The notes below the pieces were generated by a model. That model had not been told where the DNA came from and made no database searches. It worked only from the letters and a program-made list of their open reading frames with translations. A program made the position numbers and the translations under genes. Source: Methylosinus sp. C49 (GTDB lineage: Bacteria > Pseudomonadota > Alphaproteobacteria > Rhizobiales > Beijerinckiaceae). From it: a stretch of DNA of 64,000 bases. Position 1 is the first letter of the stretch. Each line of letters opens with the position of its first letter. Positions 28,267 to 37,376 of this stretch are shown piece after piece. The stretch lies in the NCBI RefSeq assembly GCF_009936375.1, contig NZ_AP022332.1, positions 2,636,501 to 2,700,500 on the forward strand, given 5' to 3'.

Positions 28267-29043
28267 ATGCTCTTCCTGCGCTCGCTGCTGTTCCACATCG
28301 CTTTCTTCGTCAGCCTCATGGCGCTGCAGATCATCTGGCTGCCGGCTCTGCTGATGAAGCGGCACGCCTCAATGACGCTCGGCCGCGTCTGGGGGCGAAC
28401 GTCGCTGTTTCTGCTCGAGAAGATCGTCGGGCTGAAATTCGAGTTTCGCGGACTCGAGAATATTCCGAAAGGGCCGGTCATCGTCGCCTGCAAGCATCAG
28501 TCGACCTGGGAGACCTTCGTCCTGCCGCTGCATTCGCCGGATTTTTCCTATATTCTCAAGCGCGAGCTGGTGTTCATCCCCTTTTTCGGCTGGTACCTCA
28601 TGGGCGCCGAGCAGATCGGCATCGATCGCGCCAAGGGCGGCAAGCTGCTGCCGCAGCTGATCGAGAAGACCAAGGCGCTGTTCGCGCAAGGGCGGCAATT
28701 GTTCATCTTTCCCGAGGGGACGCGGCGGCCGGCGGGCGCGCCGCCGCTCTATAAGTTCGGCGTCGCAATGCTCTATCGCGAGACCGGCGCGGCCTGCCTG
28801 CCGGTGGCGCTGAACTCCGGCCTGTTCTGGGCGCGCCAGGCCTTCATCGTGCGGCCCGGGACTGTGGTCATCGAATATCTGCCGATCATCCCGCCGGGCC
28901 TCGAGCCGCGGGAATTCTTCGAGCGCATGCAGGACACGATCGAAAGCGCCTCCGACCGCCTCATCGCGGAGGCGGTGGCGCGCGATCCCTCGCTCGCCGC
29001 CGTCGTGGAGCGCGGCCGCAAAGAGGCGCCGGCGAGCGCCTGA
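28267..29043 (+). CDS. plsC: 1-acyl-sn-glycerol-3-phosphate acyltransferase (PlsC family)
   Basis: A 258-residue LPLAT-fold protein. An N-terminal helix (LFLRSLLFHIAFFVSLMALQ) is followed by the acyltransferase motifs: I, CKHQSTWETF (H-x4-E in place of the usual H-x4-D); II, the FGWYLMGAEQIGIDR region; III, FPEGTRRPAGAPPLYKFGVA; IV, CLPVALNSGLFW. The enzyme adds the second acyl chain to lysophosphatidic acid in phospholipid synthesis, at the inner face of the membrane. The Glu for Asp exchange in motif I is seen in several alphaproteobacterial members. Confidence 0.92.
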   Translation: MLFLRSLLFHIAFFVSLMALQIIWLPALLMKRHASMTLGRVWGRTSLFLLEKIVGLKFEFRGLENIPKGPVIVACKHQSTWETFVLPLHSPDFSYILKRELVFIPFFGWYLMGAEQIGIDRAKGGKLLPQLIEKTKALFAQGRQLFIFPEGTRRPAGAPPLYKFGVAMLYRETGAACLPVALNSGLFWARQAFIVRPGTVVIEYLPIIPPGLEPREFFERMQDTIESASDRLIAEAVARDPSLAAVVERGRKEAPASA

Positions 29044-29228
29044 GCGCCGCGCGCCGGCCCTTTGCACAATACACGAAGGGTTGCAGATCGAGTTGGCGCG
29101 CCCTTAACGATATCGCCATGATATCGAATAGCTGCCCGGCGAAGGCGCGCTGGGCGGATCAGGCCTTTTTTCGCTCCAGAAGCAGTTACGGCGGCGACAT
29201 CGCACCGTTACCGATAACTGAGAGAGGG

Positions 29229-32200
29229 CTATCGCGGCGCCGTCGCGCTCTCCGGCAAGCGGCCCGTCCCGGTGCCATCCACTATGCCGAACACCTTGCG
29301 CAGCAGGCCCGGCGCGATCACCGATAGAGGATTGACAGTCAGCACCGGCGCGCTGAAAGCGCCGCTCACGCGAAAGCTCACCGCGAAGACGCCCTCGTGC
29401 TGGCCGCCGGCGAGCATGAAGCCGATGACCGGAATATTCGACACGAGATTATTGAGCCCGTAGGCCGGCACGAAAGAGCCCGACACGTCGATGCGATCTC
29501 GCGCCAAATCGATATAGCCGTCCACCGTCAGGCCGATGTCCGTCCCCGACATCACCGCGTCGCGCATGGTGAGGCGGCCATTCGCCCAGGTGAAGGTGGA
29601 TTGCACGCGCGCGAATTTCACCGAGTCCGGATCGAAATGCGCGGCGCCTTTGTCATCCGTGCGCGCGGCGCCCTGCATGACGAGCTGACGAATGGCCGGC
29701 TCGTTCTGCAGATAGAAATCATGAATGCGCATCGTGCCGTCGGAGCGGCCCGGATTGAGCAATAGCGTGGCCGACAGCGCGCCGCTCTCCATGCGATGAT
29801 AGAGATCGAGGAAAGAGAGAAAGGCGCCGCCGTCGCTGGTCGAAAGATCGATCTGCGGCGCGCCGCTCGGATGGCGCGTCAGCATCGCGGCGAAGGGCTC
29901 GCGGCCGAAATTGCCGGTCAGCGACAATTGCCGCGGCTTGCCGCCGCGCCGCTCGAAGCGCAGATCGACATTGGAGAGGATCTGCTTGCCGTGTCCGGTG
30001 ACGATCGGCGATTTGAGATCGAGATCGAAATCGTCGGAGTTGGACGGCTTGCCCGCCGCCGCTGCGGCTTGCGGCTCGGCGGAAGGCTGCGAGAGATAGC
30101 GCAGCAGCGGACGCGCATCGATATTGGCGCCGCGCACGACGAGCTTCAGCGCATCGCCGCCGCGCGTCACCTCCAAGCGCATATCGTCGCCCGGCGAGAG
30201 CTTCGCCTGTGAGAGCTTGGCCGAGCGCAGCACGCCGTCGCGGCCGAGCTCCACCACGCCGGAAAATTGCTGCGGCCCCGCCTCCGCCTGCAATTGCTCG
30301 AGCGCCGAGCCGTCCGGCCGCTTCACCAGAGTGAAGCTGGCGCGGCCCGGCTTGCCCAGCGGCTTGGTCACGCCGGGCAAAGGATGATCGAGCGCGGCTT
30401 TGGAGAAGTCGATCTCGAATTGCGACTCGGAATCTTCGATCGGCAGCCTGGTCTGCACCTGCACGCCGACGACGCCGGAGACGCCGGTAAATCCATAGCC
30501 TGCGCGTGCGCGCGCGGCGTCGTCCAACGAAAACGACAATTGCGCCTGCGCCTGCCCCTTCTCGCCGGCGGCGCGGCGCAGATCGAGCGTGACAGGCGCG
30601 CCGAACACACGTCCCGCGCCGGTGACGCGCAGCCCTTCGCGATCCGAGACGAGCCGCAGCGCCGCGCCCTCCAGGCGCTCCTTGCCGATGAAGCGCTCCA
30701 TGGCGAGATTGCTCGTCTCGGCGTCGACCGTGATGCGCGTATGCTCTTCCTTGGCCGCGAGGCCGAGCTCGAAATCGATGCGCAGCTTGCCTTCGATCTG
30801 CCCTTTGAGCTGATTGGCGTCCATGGGCAGGCTCGCGGCCGGGGCGACGCTCTTGAGCGAGAGAATATCGGCGACCGCCTCCACGCCGCCGGCGAGCTTC
30901 AGCTCGATCCAGGCTGGCGCCGGATCGAAGCCGAGCGAGGGCGCGCGAAACACGCCTTCCGTTATGGCGAGCTTGCGGCCCGGCGCGCTCTCCATCACGC
31001 CGGACGAGGCGACGAAGGAGACGGTGCGGCCAGTGAGCGCGATATGGCCGTTCATGGCGTTGATCGGCCACAAGCCCGGAACGGCGTCGACGAGAGTCGC
31101 ATTGTCGAGATCGAAATCGCCGCGCAGCGCCGCATCCGGCGGCGGCCGCTCATAGCGCCCGGCGGTCATCGCCTGCTGATCGAGATCGGCGGTGAGCGTT
31201 CCGCTGCGCATGACGCCGGCGGTGATATGCTCGTCCATCCACATGCGCGTCGGCGCGGCGACTTGCGTCGGCCAGATGCGCAGCACGGAACGCAGCGGCG
31301 TCTGCGTCGCGCGGATCGCATATTTGAGATGCGTCCCATCGGGCTGCGCGCCATCCACATCGAGGGACGCCGTGGCGTGCACTTCCGGCCCGTCGAGATA
31401 GACTCGCTCGACCTTGTATTTCTTGGCGAGGAGATCGAGCGTCGCGGTGAGGCCGGCGTTCTCGACGACGAGCGGCGCCTCGCCATGGCGCGTCGGCAGA
31501 AAGGCGCCCGGCCGCGCGAGATCGAAGGAGAGGCCGACGACGCCGGTCCCTTCCGCCGGCGGCGTCAGCGCGCCTTTGAAGCTCAGCCGCGCGACGCTGG
31601 TGCGGATCTCGACCGGCTCTATGGCGAGCAGCCGGCGCTCCATGTCCCAGCGGCCGGAGATGGACAGCTCCTGCAGCATGAAAGGCTCGGCGTCCGGCTC
31701 CTCGAGGCGGAAGAAGCCCTCGCCGACAGAGAATTTCCCACTCGCCTCGACGACGCGGCCGTCGCCCGCCAGCGCAAAATGCAGATCGAGCGACAGAGGC
31801 GCGTCCGTGTCGAAGGGCAGAGCGCGCGCCCCCGCCGCCAGCGCGACCTCTTCCATGGAAAGGCTGCGCAGGCGCGCGTCCAGCGTGCGCCGCTCGCCCA
31901 TGCCGCCCTTGGCCTCCACCTCGGCGCCGACATGGCCGGAGGAGCCGGTGGCGCCGAGGCGCAGCCGGCGCGCGCCGGCGATCTTGTCGAAGCTCAGCGT
32001 CAGATCGTCATAGACAATGGTCTTGTCCAACGTGCGATCGTCGATCACGAGGCGGGCGTTGGAGACGCCGATCTTGTCGATGGCGGCGACCGGGCTCTCG
32101 GGATCGACGATGAAATTCATCACCGCGCGCAAGGCGCCGGCCGCCTGCCGCAGCGATGGGGCGACAGGAGCGACCTGCGCCTCGGCGGCGGGCTCCGCCG

Positions 32201-32801
32201 GCGACGGCGCGTCGAGCGGTATGGCGACCGGATCGGCACCCGGCGCCGAAATCGCCACCACGCCGTCGGGCAGCACCTCCAGCCTCAGCTCGAGGTCCAG
32301 CACGTCCAGCCGGCGCGGCGTCAGCCGGCCGATGAGCAGCGCCCGCGGGTCCACCGACAATTGCGCGCGCGGCGCGGCGAGGATCGTGCGCTCGCCGCTC
32401 TTCACGGCGAGGCCGTTCACGGTGAAGGTGAGGCCGTGATCCGTGCTGGCGATCGCCACCGAGCTGATGCCGAATTGGTAGCGATGCGAATAGAGATCGT
32501 CGAGCGCCTCGACGATTTTTGGCGCGAGCCAGTCGGAGGCGATGGGACCGCGGGCGAGCGCGGCGAAAAAAGCGCCGACAGTGAGCACGATGACGAGCAG
32601 CGCCGTCACCGCCACGACGGAAATGCAACGCACCGCGCAAAAGCCGCGCAGCCGGACGGCAGTGGAGCCGCGCCGGAAAAATCCCAATAAAAAGCGCGGC
32701 GCCCGCGCTCCGACCGCCGGACCCTCGTCTATCCTCTGCGTCAAGCGCCAGCCCTTCGGTTCGACCGCGCCGCTCCGCGCGCGCCGGCGCCGAATCTGCA
32801 C
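29229..32801 (-). CDS. giant AsmA-like/YhdP-type protein (DUF3971)
   Basis: A 1190-residue protein with a basic cytoplasmic leader of about 55 residues, one helix (CISVVAVTALLVIVLTVGAF) and then a very long periplasmic part made of repeating beta-rich segments. Typical pieces are NARLVIDDRTLDKTIVYDDL, the DUF3971 stretch near the middle and the C-terminal AsmA-like block (YIDLARDRIDVSGSFVPAYG, LNNLVSNIPVIGFML). YhdP, TamB and AsmA proteins form hydrophobic grooves spanning the periplasm that carry phospholipids to the outer membrane. It is divergent from the peroxiredoxin gene. The start is uncertain by some tens of residues because the leader is unusual. Confidence 0.85.
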   Translation of the reverse strand: MQIRRRRARSGAVEPKGWRLTQRIDEGPAVGARAPRFLLGFFRRGSTAVRLRGFCAVRCISVVAVTALLVIVLTVGAFFAALARGPIASDWLAPKIVEALDDLYSHRYQFGISSVAIASTDHGLTFTVNGLAVKSGERTILAAPRAQLSVDPRALLIGRLTPRRLDVLDLELRLEVLPDGVVAISAPGADPVAIPLDAPSPAEPAAEAQVAPVAPSLRQAAGALRAVMNFIVDPESPVAAIDKIGVSNARLVIDDRTLDKTIVYDDLTLSFDKIAGARRLRLGATGSSGHVGAEVEAKGGMGERRTLDARLRSLSMEEVALAAGARALPFDTDAPLSLDLHFALAGDGRVVEASGKFSVGEGFFRLEEPDAEPFMLQELSISGRWDMERRLLAIEPVEIRTSVARLSFKGALTPPAEGTGVVGLSFDLARPGAFLPTRHGEAPLVVENAGLTATLDLLAKKYKVERVYLDGPEVHATASLDVDGAQPDGTHLKYAIRATQTPLRSVLRIWPTQVAAPTRMWMDEHITAGVMRSGTLTADLDQQAMTAGRYERPPPDAALRGDFDLDNATLVDAVPGLWPINAMNGHIALTGRTVSFVASSGVMESAPGRKLAITEGVFRAPSLGFDPAPAWIELKLAGGVEAVADILSLKSVAPAASLPMDANQLKGQIEGKLRIDFELGLAAKEEHTRITVDAETSNLAMERFIGKERLEGAALRLVSDREGLRVTGAGRVFGAPVTLDLRRAAGEKGQAQAQLSFSLDDAARARAGYGFTGVSGVVGVQVQTRLPIEDSESQFEIDFSKAALDHPLPGVTKPLGKPGRASFTLVKRPDGSALEQLQAEAGPQQFSGVVELGRDGVLRSAKLSQAKLSPGDDMRLEVTRGGDALKLVVRGANIDARPLLRYLSQPSAEPQAAAAAGKPSNSDDFDLDLKSPIVTGHGKQILSNVDLRFERRGGKPRQLSLTGNFGREPFAAMLTRHPSGAPQIDLSTSDGGAFLSFLDLYHRMESGALSATLLLNPGRSDGTMRIHDFYLQNEPAIRQLVMQGAARTDDKGAAHFDPDSVKFARVQSTFTWANGRLTMRDAVMSGTDIGLTVDGYIDLARDRIDVSGSFVPAYGLNNLVSNIPVIGFMLAGGQHEGVFAVSFRVSGAFSAPVLTVNPLSVIAPGLLRKVFGIVDGTGTGRLPESATAPR

Positions 32802-32925
32802 GGCGTCGAGAAGATCACAACTCGAATGGCGCGCAACTGGGGATTTTCACCAGAATCCCTTGCGAAGCGCGCCATCCTCTGCATGCTGCCGATTGTAACG
32901 GCGGATGAGACGAAAGGAAGGCGCG

Positions 32926-33411
32926 GTGACCGAGGCGAAGAAATCCACAGGCTTGCGCGAAGGCGACGCCGCCCCCTCTTTCGAGCTGCCCGGCGCCGGC
33001 GGCGAGACCCTCTCTCTTTCCGGCTTTTCCGGCAAGAAGCTGGCGCTCTATTTCTACCCCAAGGACGACACCTCCGGCTGCACCAAGGAGGCGATCGAAT
33101 TCAACGCTTTGAAGGCGGATTTCACCAAGGCGAAGACCGCGCTGGTCGGCGTCTCGCCGGATTCGCCGGCCAAGCACGACAAGTTCCGCGCCAAATATGA
33201 GCTGACCTTCCCGCTCGCCTCCGACGAGACCAAGGAAATGCTCTCCGCCTATGGGGTGTGGGTGGAGAAGAGCATGTACGGCCGCAAATATATGGGCGTC
33301 GAGCGCTCGACCTTTCTGATCGGCCCGGATGGGAAGATCGAAAAGGTCTGGCGCAAGGTGAAAGTGCCGGGCCATGCGGCCGAGGTGCTGGCGGCGGCGA
33401 AGGGGAAGTAG
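32926..33411 (+). CDS. bcp: bacterioferritin-comigratory-type peroxiredoxin, one-cysteine form
   Basis: The GTG at 32926 is chosen because AAGGAAGG lies 6 bases upstream; an in-frame start at 32905 would lack this. The 161-residue product has the peroxiredoxin motif YPKDDTSGCTKEAIEFN with the peroxidatic Cys at 52. In E. coli BCP the resolving Cys is five residues later; here that position is Ile57 and there is no other Cys in the protein. It should therefore reduce peroxides with an external thiol such as glutathione, glutaredoxin or thioredoxin. It is divergent from the AsmA-like gene. Confidence 0.9.
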   Translation: MTEAKKSTGLREGDAAPSFELPGAGGETLSLSGFSGKKLALYFYPKDDTSGCTKEAIEFNALKADFTKAKTALVGVSPDSPAKHDKFRAKYELTFPLASDETKEMLSAYGVWVEKSMYGRKYMGVERSTFLIGPDGKIEKVWRKVKVPGHAAEVLAAAKGK

Positions 33412-33540
33412 AGCCCCCCTCGCCCACCACTCGGCGCCTGAGGCCTAGCCGGCTCGAGACTTCCACGACGAGCCGGGCTCGAACAGTCGGCGTAGTCCGC
33501 TCTCCGCCACCACGCGGACCTTCTAGCGAATTGGCGCGAC

Positions 33541-34068
33541 TTATTCGCCGTTCGCGATCAGATTTCTGACCGCATTGACCGTATTTTCATGCTTTCGAGA
33601 ATCACGATTGAGAATAAGTTCGCCGCGATAGCGCAGCGCTCCGCCTTTGGCGTCATCGGAATATTCGTAGCTCAACTCGGCCTTCTCTAATTGAGTCCGC
33701 AGCGATTGCTCCAATGGCTGAGAGAGGCCTTGCGCGCGCAGATTAGTCGTAGCCTTTGCTATTGCGCTCGACACGGCTTCCAAGACGAACTCTTGCTTCG
33801 AGCACTCCATCACGTCTGTGACTGCATCGAGTTGCGCGAGGGTGAGGGCGTCGATGCGGACGCACAAATTGCGAACCAGCTCCTTGGAATGGCCTCCCAT
33901 GCAAACGGCGCCGGCGTTCGCGCCCAGACCATTCCCGAAGGTCCATGTCCGCTTGGCGGCGATCGACTTCATCGTCAGGAAATCATCGAAAGCCTCGGCG
34001 CGAACGGAAGGAGATATGCCGGCTTCTCGGTACCCCTCGTCAAACATGTCGAGTAGCTTATTTTCCAT
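33541..34068 (-). CDS. unknown protein with possible ribbon-helix-helix core; likely acquired
   Basis: A 175-residue protein, MENKLLDMFDEGYREAGISP at the start. The middle (about 68-105), NLCVRIDALTLAQLDAVTDV followed by MECSKQEFVLEAVSSAIAKA, has the strand-helix-helix pattern of ribbon-helix-helix proteins, with an acidic N-terminal part and a C-terminal basic stretch (YRGELILNRDSRKHENTVNA). I do not recognise a family. Its base composition and codon choice are clearly less GC-rich than the surroundings and its upstream region is AT-rich with an inverted repeat, all consistent with transfer. GGAGATACACATG gives a good RBS. It could be a transcription factor acting on its own promoter. Confidence 0.7.
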   Translation of the reverse strand: MENKLLDMFDEGYREAGISPSVRAEAFDDFLTMKSIAAKRTWTFGNGLGANAGAVCMGGHSKELVRNLCVRIDALTLAQLDAVTDVMECSKQEFVLEAVSSAIAKATTNLRAQGLSQPLEQSLRTQLEKAELSYEYSDDAKGGALRYRGELILNRDSRKHENTVNAVRNLIANGE

Positions 34069-34098
34069 GTGTATCTCCTAAAATCACATGCTAATATT

Positions 34099-34121
34099 CT
34101 TATATAACATGCATATATAAG
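34099..34121. promoter_or_regulatory. AT-rich inverted repeat before the possible RHH gene
   Basis: CTTATATA (34099-34106) and TATATAAG (34114-34121) form a perfect 8-bp inverted repeat around a 7-base spacer ACATGCA. It lies 31 bases upstream of the minus-strand start at 34068, where an operator overlapping a promoter would be expected. Autoregulation is inference. Confidence 0.45.
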
Positions 34122-34204
34122 CGTGCATAGACGAAACATAGGCCAATCCCCGGCTCACCCTCGCCCCCGCTTGACGCCGCTATCCCGCTCGGCTACGCCT
34201 CTAC

Positions 34205-34221
34205 ATGTTATAACATAACAT
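34205..34221 (+). promoter_or_regulatory. Zur-type operator before the COG0523 GTPase gene
   Basis: ATGTTATAACATAACAT consists of arms ATGTTAT and ATAACAT around a 3-base centre, matching the proteobacterial Zur palindrome (about GTTATAwwATAAC). It ends 10 bases before the ATG, so bound repressor would cover promoter or ribosome-binding region. The downstream genes, a COG0523 GTPase and a DUF1826 protein, are known members of Zur regulons, which supports the call. Confidence 0.8.
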
Positions 34222-34231
34222 ATGGCGCGCC

Positions 34232-35458
34232 ATGGCCCAGAACCCCGACCCTCGCCTCCCCGTCACCGTCCTCTCCGGCTTTCTCGGGGCCGGAAAGACG
34301 ACGCTGCTCAATCATGTTCTCAATAATCGCGAGGGCCGGCGCGTCGCCGTCATCGTGAACGATATGAGCGAGGTGAATATCGACGCCGACCTCATCCGCG
34401 ACGGCGGCGCCGAGCTGTCGCGCACCGACGAGAAGCTCGTCGAAATGACCAATGGCTGCATCTGCTGCACCTTGCGCGACGATCTGCTCGCGGAAGTGCG
34501 GCGCCTCGGCGAGGAAGGCCGCTTCGATTATCTGCTGATCGAGAGCACGGGCATCGCCGAGCCGTTGCCGGTCGCCAGCACCTTCTCCTTTCGCGACGAG
34601 AATGGAGCCAGCCTCTCCGATCTCGCGCGGCTCGACACGATGGTCACGGTCGTCGACGCCGCCAGCCTGCTGCAGGACTATGGCTCGAACGATTTTCTCC
34701 GCGACCGCGGCGAGGTCGCCGGCGAGGACGACGACCGCACCCTCGTCGATCTCCTCGTCGAGCAGATCGAATTCGCCGACGTCATCGTCCTCAACAAGGC
34801 CTCGACGGTATCGGAGGAGCGGCTGGCGCTGGTGCGCAAAGTGGTGAAGTCGCTGAATGCCGACGCGCGCATCGTGGAGACCGATTTCGGCGCGGCGCCG
34901 ATGGACGCCATTCTCGACACCGGCCTCTTCGACGAGGAGAAGGCGGAGCGCCATCCGCTATGGCACAAGGCGCTCTACAGCCCGGAAGAGCATGTGCCGG
35001 AGTCGGAGCAATATGGAATAGAGAGCTTCGTCTATCGGGCGCGGCGTCCGTTCCACCCGGAAAAATTCAACGCTTTCATCAATGCGACCTGGCCCGGACT
35101 GGTGCGCGCCAAAGGGCATTTCTGGCTCGCCACCCGGCCGAAATGGGTCGGCGAATTCTCGATCGCCGGCGCGATCGCCCGCGTGACCGCAATGGGCTAT
35201 TGGTGGATCGCCGTGCCGAAGCAGCATTGGCCCGATCACCCCGATTGGAAGCGCCATTTCGAGCGCAATTGGGACGAGGTCTGGGGCGATCGCCGGCAGG
35301 AGCTCGTCTTCATCGGCATCGGCATGGACGACGCCGCAATTCGCGCCGCGCTCGACGCCTGCCTCGTCGGGCCGCAAAAGCCGAAGCGCTTCGACGCCTC
35401 CGCCTATCGCTCGCTCGTCGATCCCTTCCCCGCTTGGGAGAGCGCCGATGCTGCGTGA
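34232..35458 (+). CDS. COG0523-family zinc-chaperone GTPase
   Basis: A 408-residue G3E GTPase: Walker [17 protein letters not shown], the metal-binding CxCC motif [27 protein letters not shown] (Walker B/switch region), [14 protein letters not shown] (base recognition), and a C-terminal CobW domain ([60 protein letters not shown]). COG0523 proteins of this long type, such as ZigA and its relatives, deliver zinc to client enzymes when zinc is scarce. The Zur-type operator directly upstream and the overlapping DUF1826 gene support that role over cobalamin or nitrile hydratase maturation. Confidence 0.93.
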   Translation: MAQNPDPRLPVTVLSGFLGAGKTTLLNHVLNNREGRRVAVIVNDMSEVNIDADLIRDGGAELSRTDEKLVEMTNGCICCTLRDDLLAEVRRLGEEGRFDYLLIESTGIAEPLPVASTFSFRDENGASLSDLARLDTMVTVVDAASLLQDYGSNDFLRDRGEVAGEDDDRTLVDLLVEQIEFADVIVLNKASTVSEERLALVRKVVKSLNADARIVETDFGAAPMDAILDTGLFDEEKAERHPLWHKALYSPEEHVPESEQYGIESFVYRARRPFHPEKFNAFINATWPGLVRAKGHFWLATRPKWVGEFSIAGAIARVTAMGYWWIAVPKQHWPDHPDWKRHFERNWDEVWGDRRQELVFIGIGMDDAAIRAALDACLVGPQKPKRFDASAYRSLVDPFPAWESADAA

Positions 35459-36053
35459 CGAGGCGGCCGCGCCGCCGTCCAGCTCCGCTCGCCGACTGAT
35501 GCAATCCCGCTCCATCTGCCTGTTGCCGCGCGCGCTGGAGCCGCGGATCGCGGAGACGCTGGATGCGATGAGTCTCGCGCGGCCTCTACGGTTGCGCGTG
35601 ACCGGCGCCGAGGAGACGCTGCCGCGCGCGCTCTTCGACGCTCTCGACGAGGCGGCTCTCGGGCCGAAGTGGCTCGCCGAATGGTTGGCGAATGACGTCA
35701 TTCGCCTCGCGCGCCTCTATCGCGAGGCGACTCGGTCGGGCGAATTGCGTGTCAGGCTGGAGACGATCGCCGACGACGCCTGCCGGCTGTTCCATGTCGA
35801 TTTCGTGCGCTTTCGTCTCGTGACCACCTATCGCGGCCCGGGCACGCAATGGATCGCGCCGGGACCGGAAGCCGATCCGCTCGAGGAAATTTCGATTCGA
35901 CAGCTCGAACGCGGCTGGGTCGCGATCATGCGCGGAGAAAAAGCGGCGAGCGCCGCACTCCGCGCCTTGCCGCATCGATCGCCGCCGATCGCCGGAACGG
36001 GAATCGAGCGGCTCTTCCTCGCCATAGACGAGGCGCCCACGCCGTCGCGCTGA
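35448..36053 (+). CDS. DUF1826 protein of the zinc-starvation operon
   Basis: A 201-residue protein whose ATG overlaps the GTPase stop by 11 bases. DUF1826 features include [40 protein letters not shown] and [20 protein letters not shown], then [26 protein letters not shown] near the end, a set of conserved His/Asp/Arg residues that may bind metal. No signal peptide or helix in the membrane. The family has no known activity but is repeatedly found with COG0523 under Zur control, so it is probably part of zinc recycling or a zinc-sparing response. It converges on the TPR gene, leaving 21 bases. Confidence 0.85.
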   Translation: MLRDEAAAPPSSSARRLMQSRSICLLPRALEPRIAETLDAMSLARPLRLRVTGAEETLPRALFDALDEAALGPKWLAEWLANDVIRLARLYREATRSGELRVRLETIADDACRLFHVDFVRFRLVTTYRGPGTQWIAPGPEADPLEEISIRQLERGWVAIMRGEKAASAALRALPHRSPPIAGTGIERLFLAIDEAPTPSR

Positions 36054-36074
36054 CGGCGCGAGCGCATCACGGGA

Positions 36075-37064
36075 TTATTGCGCTGGCGCGGCCGCGGCGC
36101 GGGCGGCGAGCTGCTTCGTCACCTCGTCCAGTCCCTTTTTCGCCGAGGCGAGATTAGGATCGAGCGCCAGCGCCTGCTCGAGGTCGGGCTTGGCATGCTC
36201 GAGATCATGCTTGCCGCGATAGGCGTTGGCGCGATTGAGATAGGCGCGCGCATATTTGACGTCGATCGCCACCGCCTTGCCGAAATCGTCGATAGCGCGG
36301 TCGAATTCGCCCTTGGCGTGCAGCGTCAGCCCGCGATTATTGTAGGCGATGGCGAGCTTGCCGTCGCTGGCGATCGCCTTGTCGTAATCGGCCAGCGCAT
36401 GGTCGAGATCGCCCTTGCCCTGATAGAGCGCGGCGCGATTGAGATAGGCCTGCGCGGATTTGGGCTCGAGCTTGATCGCCGCGTCGAAATCGGCGAGCGC
36501 GCGGTCGAGATCGCCCTTGGCGCGCCAGGCGCGGCCGCGACCGGCTAGAGCGGCGACCGATTTCTTGTCCAGCTCCAGCGCCTTGTCGTAATCGGCGATC
36601 GCCTTGTCGAGATCGCCCTTGCTCTGATAGGCGCCGCCGCGGCCGAGATAGGCCGTCGCCAATTTCGGCTGCGCGGCGGCCAGCTTGTCGTAATCGGCGA
36701 TGGCGTGGTCGAAATCGCTCTTGGCGCGATAGGCGGCGGCGCGATCGGCGAGAGCGACGGAAGAGGCCGGATCGATCTCCAGCGCCTTGTCGTAATCGGC
36801 CAGCGCGTGGTCGAAATCGCCCTTGGCGTGATAGGCGCCGCCGCGATTGACATAGGCCGCCACGCGGTTCTGCTTGGTCTCCTTCTCGCCACGGGCGATG
36901 ACCTCGCCGCAGCCCTCGATGCGCTTGTCGGGATCGGCGGCGCGGCAGGACGTCCAAGCGTCGCCCTTGGCCTCGGCCGCGACGCAGACGAGGGAAAAAG
37001 CCGCCGCCAGCGCGAGACGGAGCGGAGACTGAAACGAGGTGGAGGCGAAAGCGTGGGGCGCCAT
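36075..37064 (-). CDS. exported tetratricopeptide-repeat protein with seven TPRs
   Basis: A 329-residue protein with a signal peptide (core LRLALAAAFSLVCVAAEAKG, cleavage near residue 33). A short Cys-containing segment (WTSCRAADPDKRIEGCGEVI) precedes seven regular 34-residue TPRs with consensus AYxNRGxAYxxKGDxDHAIADYDKALELDP, ending in a Lys/Ala tail. The repeats are also visible as near-identical DNA. It probably scaffolds a periplasmic complex; no partner is indicated. It is divergent from rnd with a 312-base gap. Confidence 0.88.
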   Translation of the reverse strand: MAPHAFASTSFQSPLRLALAAAFSLVCVAAEAKGDAWTSCRAADPDKRIEGCGEVIARGEKETKQNRVAAYVNRGGAYHAKGDFDHALADYDKALEIDPASSVALADRAAAYRAKSDFDHAIADYDKLAAAQPKLATAYLGRGGAYQSKGDLDKAIADYDKALELDKKSVAALAGRGRAWRAKGDLDRALADFDAAIKLEPKSAQAYLNRAALYQGKGDLDHALADYDKAIASDGKLAIAYNNRGLTLHAKGEFDRAIDDFGKAVAIDVKYARAYLNRANAYRGKHDLEHAKPDLEQALALDPNLASAKKGLDEVTKQLAARAAAAPAQ

Positions 37065-37376
37065 GTGGCCGAGGGCTCCGTATAGTTGACTATTTCACTA
37101 TGATTTCATTTCGCCGCATCGAGAGCAATCGGAAAAACTGCGCGTCGAGACGAGCGCCGCGCCGGACGGCCGCTCGGCCCGGGCGCGAAGCATGGCCCGG
37201 ATAGACCATTTTCCGAAACGGCTCAACAGATTGGCCGCCTTCGCATGTCCCGCGCGGCCGCCGCATCCAGCGCTGGCTCGGGCGTTCGGCGGGAAAATCG
37301 GTCGAAAACATGCGGCAAGAATGCGAAAACATGCGCGGAGACCCTTCAGGACCACAAAAAAGTACTCTAAGACTGC
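37065..37376. other. 312-base intergenic region between the TPR gene and rnd
   Basis: No gene is seen. It holds a 12-base direct repeat CGAAAACATGCG at 37303-37314 and 37324-37335 (start to start 21 bases, two helical turns), 42-74 bases upstream of rnd, which could be a pair of regulator half-sites. Near the TPR gene there is an AT-rich stretch (AGTTGACTATTTCACTATGA) likely to contain promoter elements. Confidence 0.5.
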
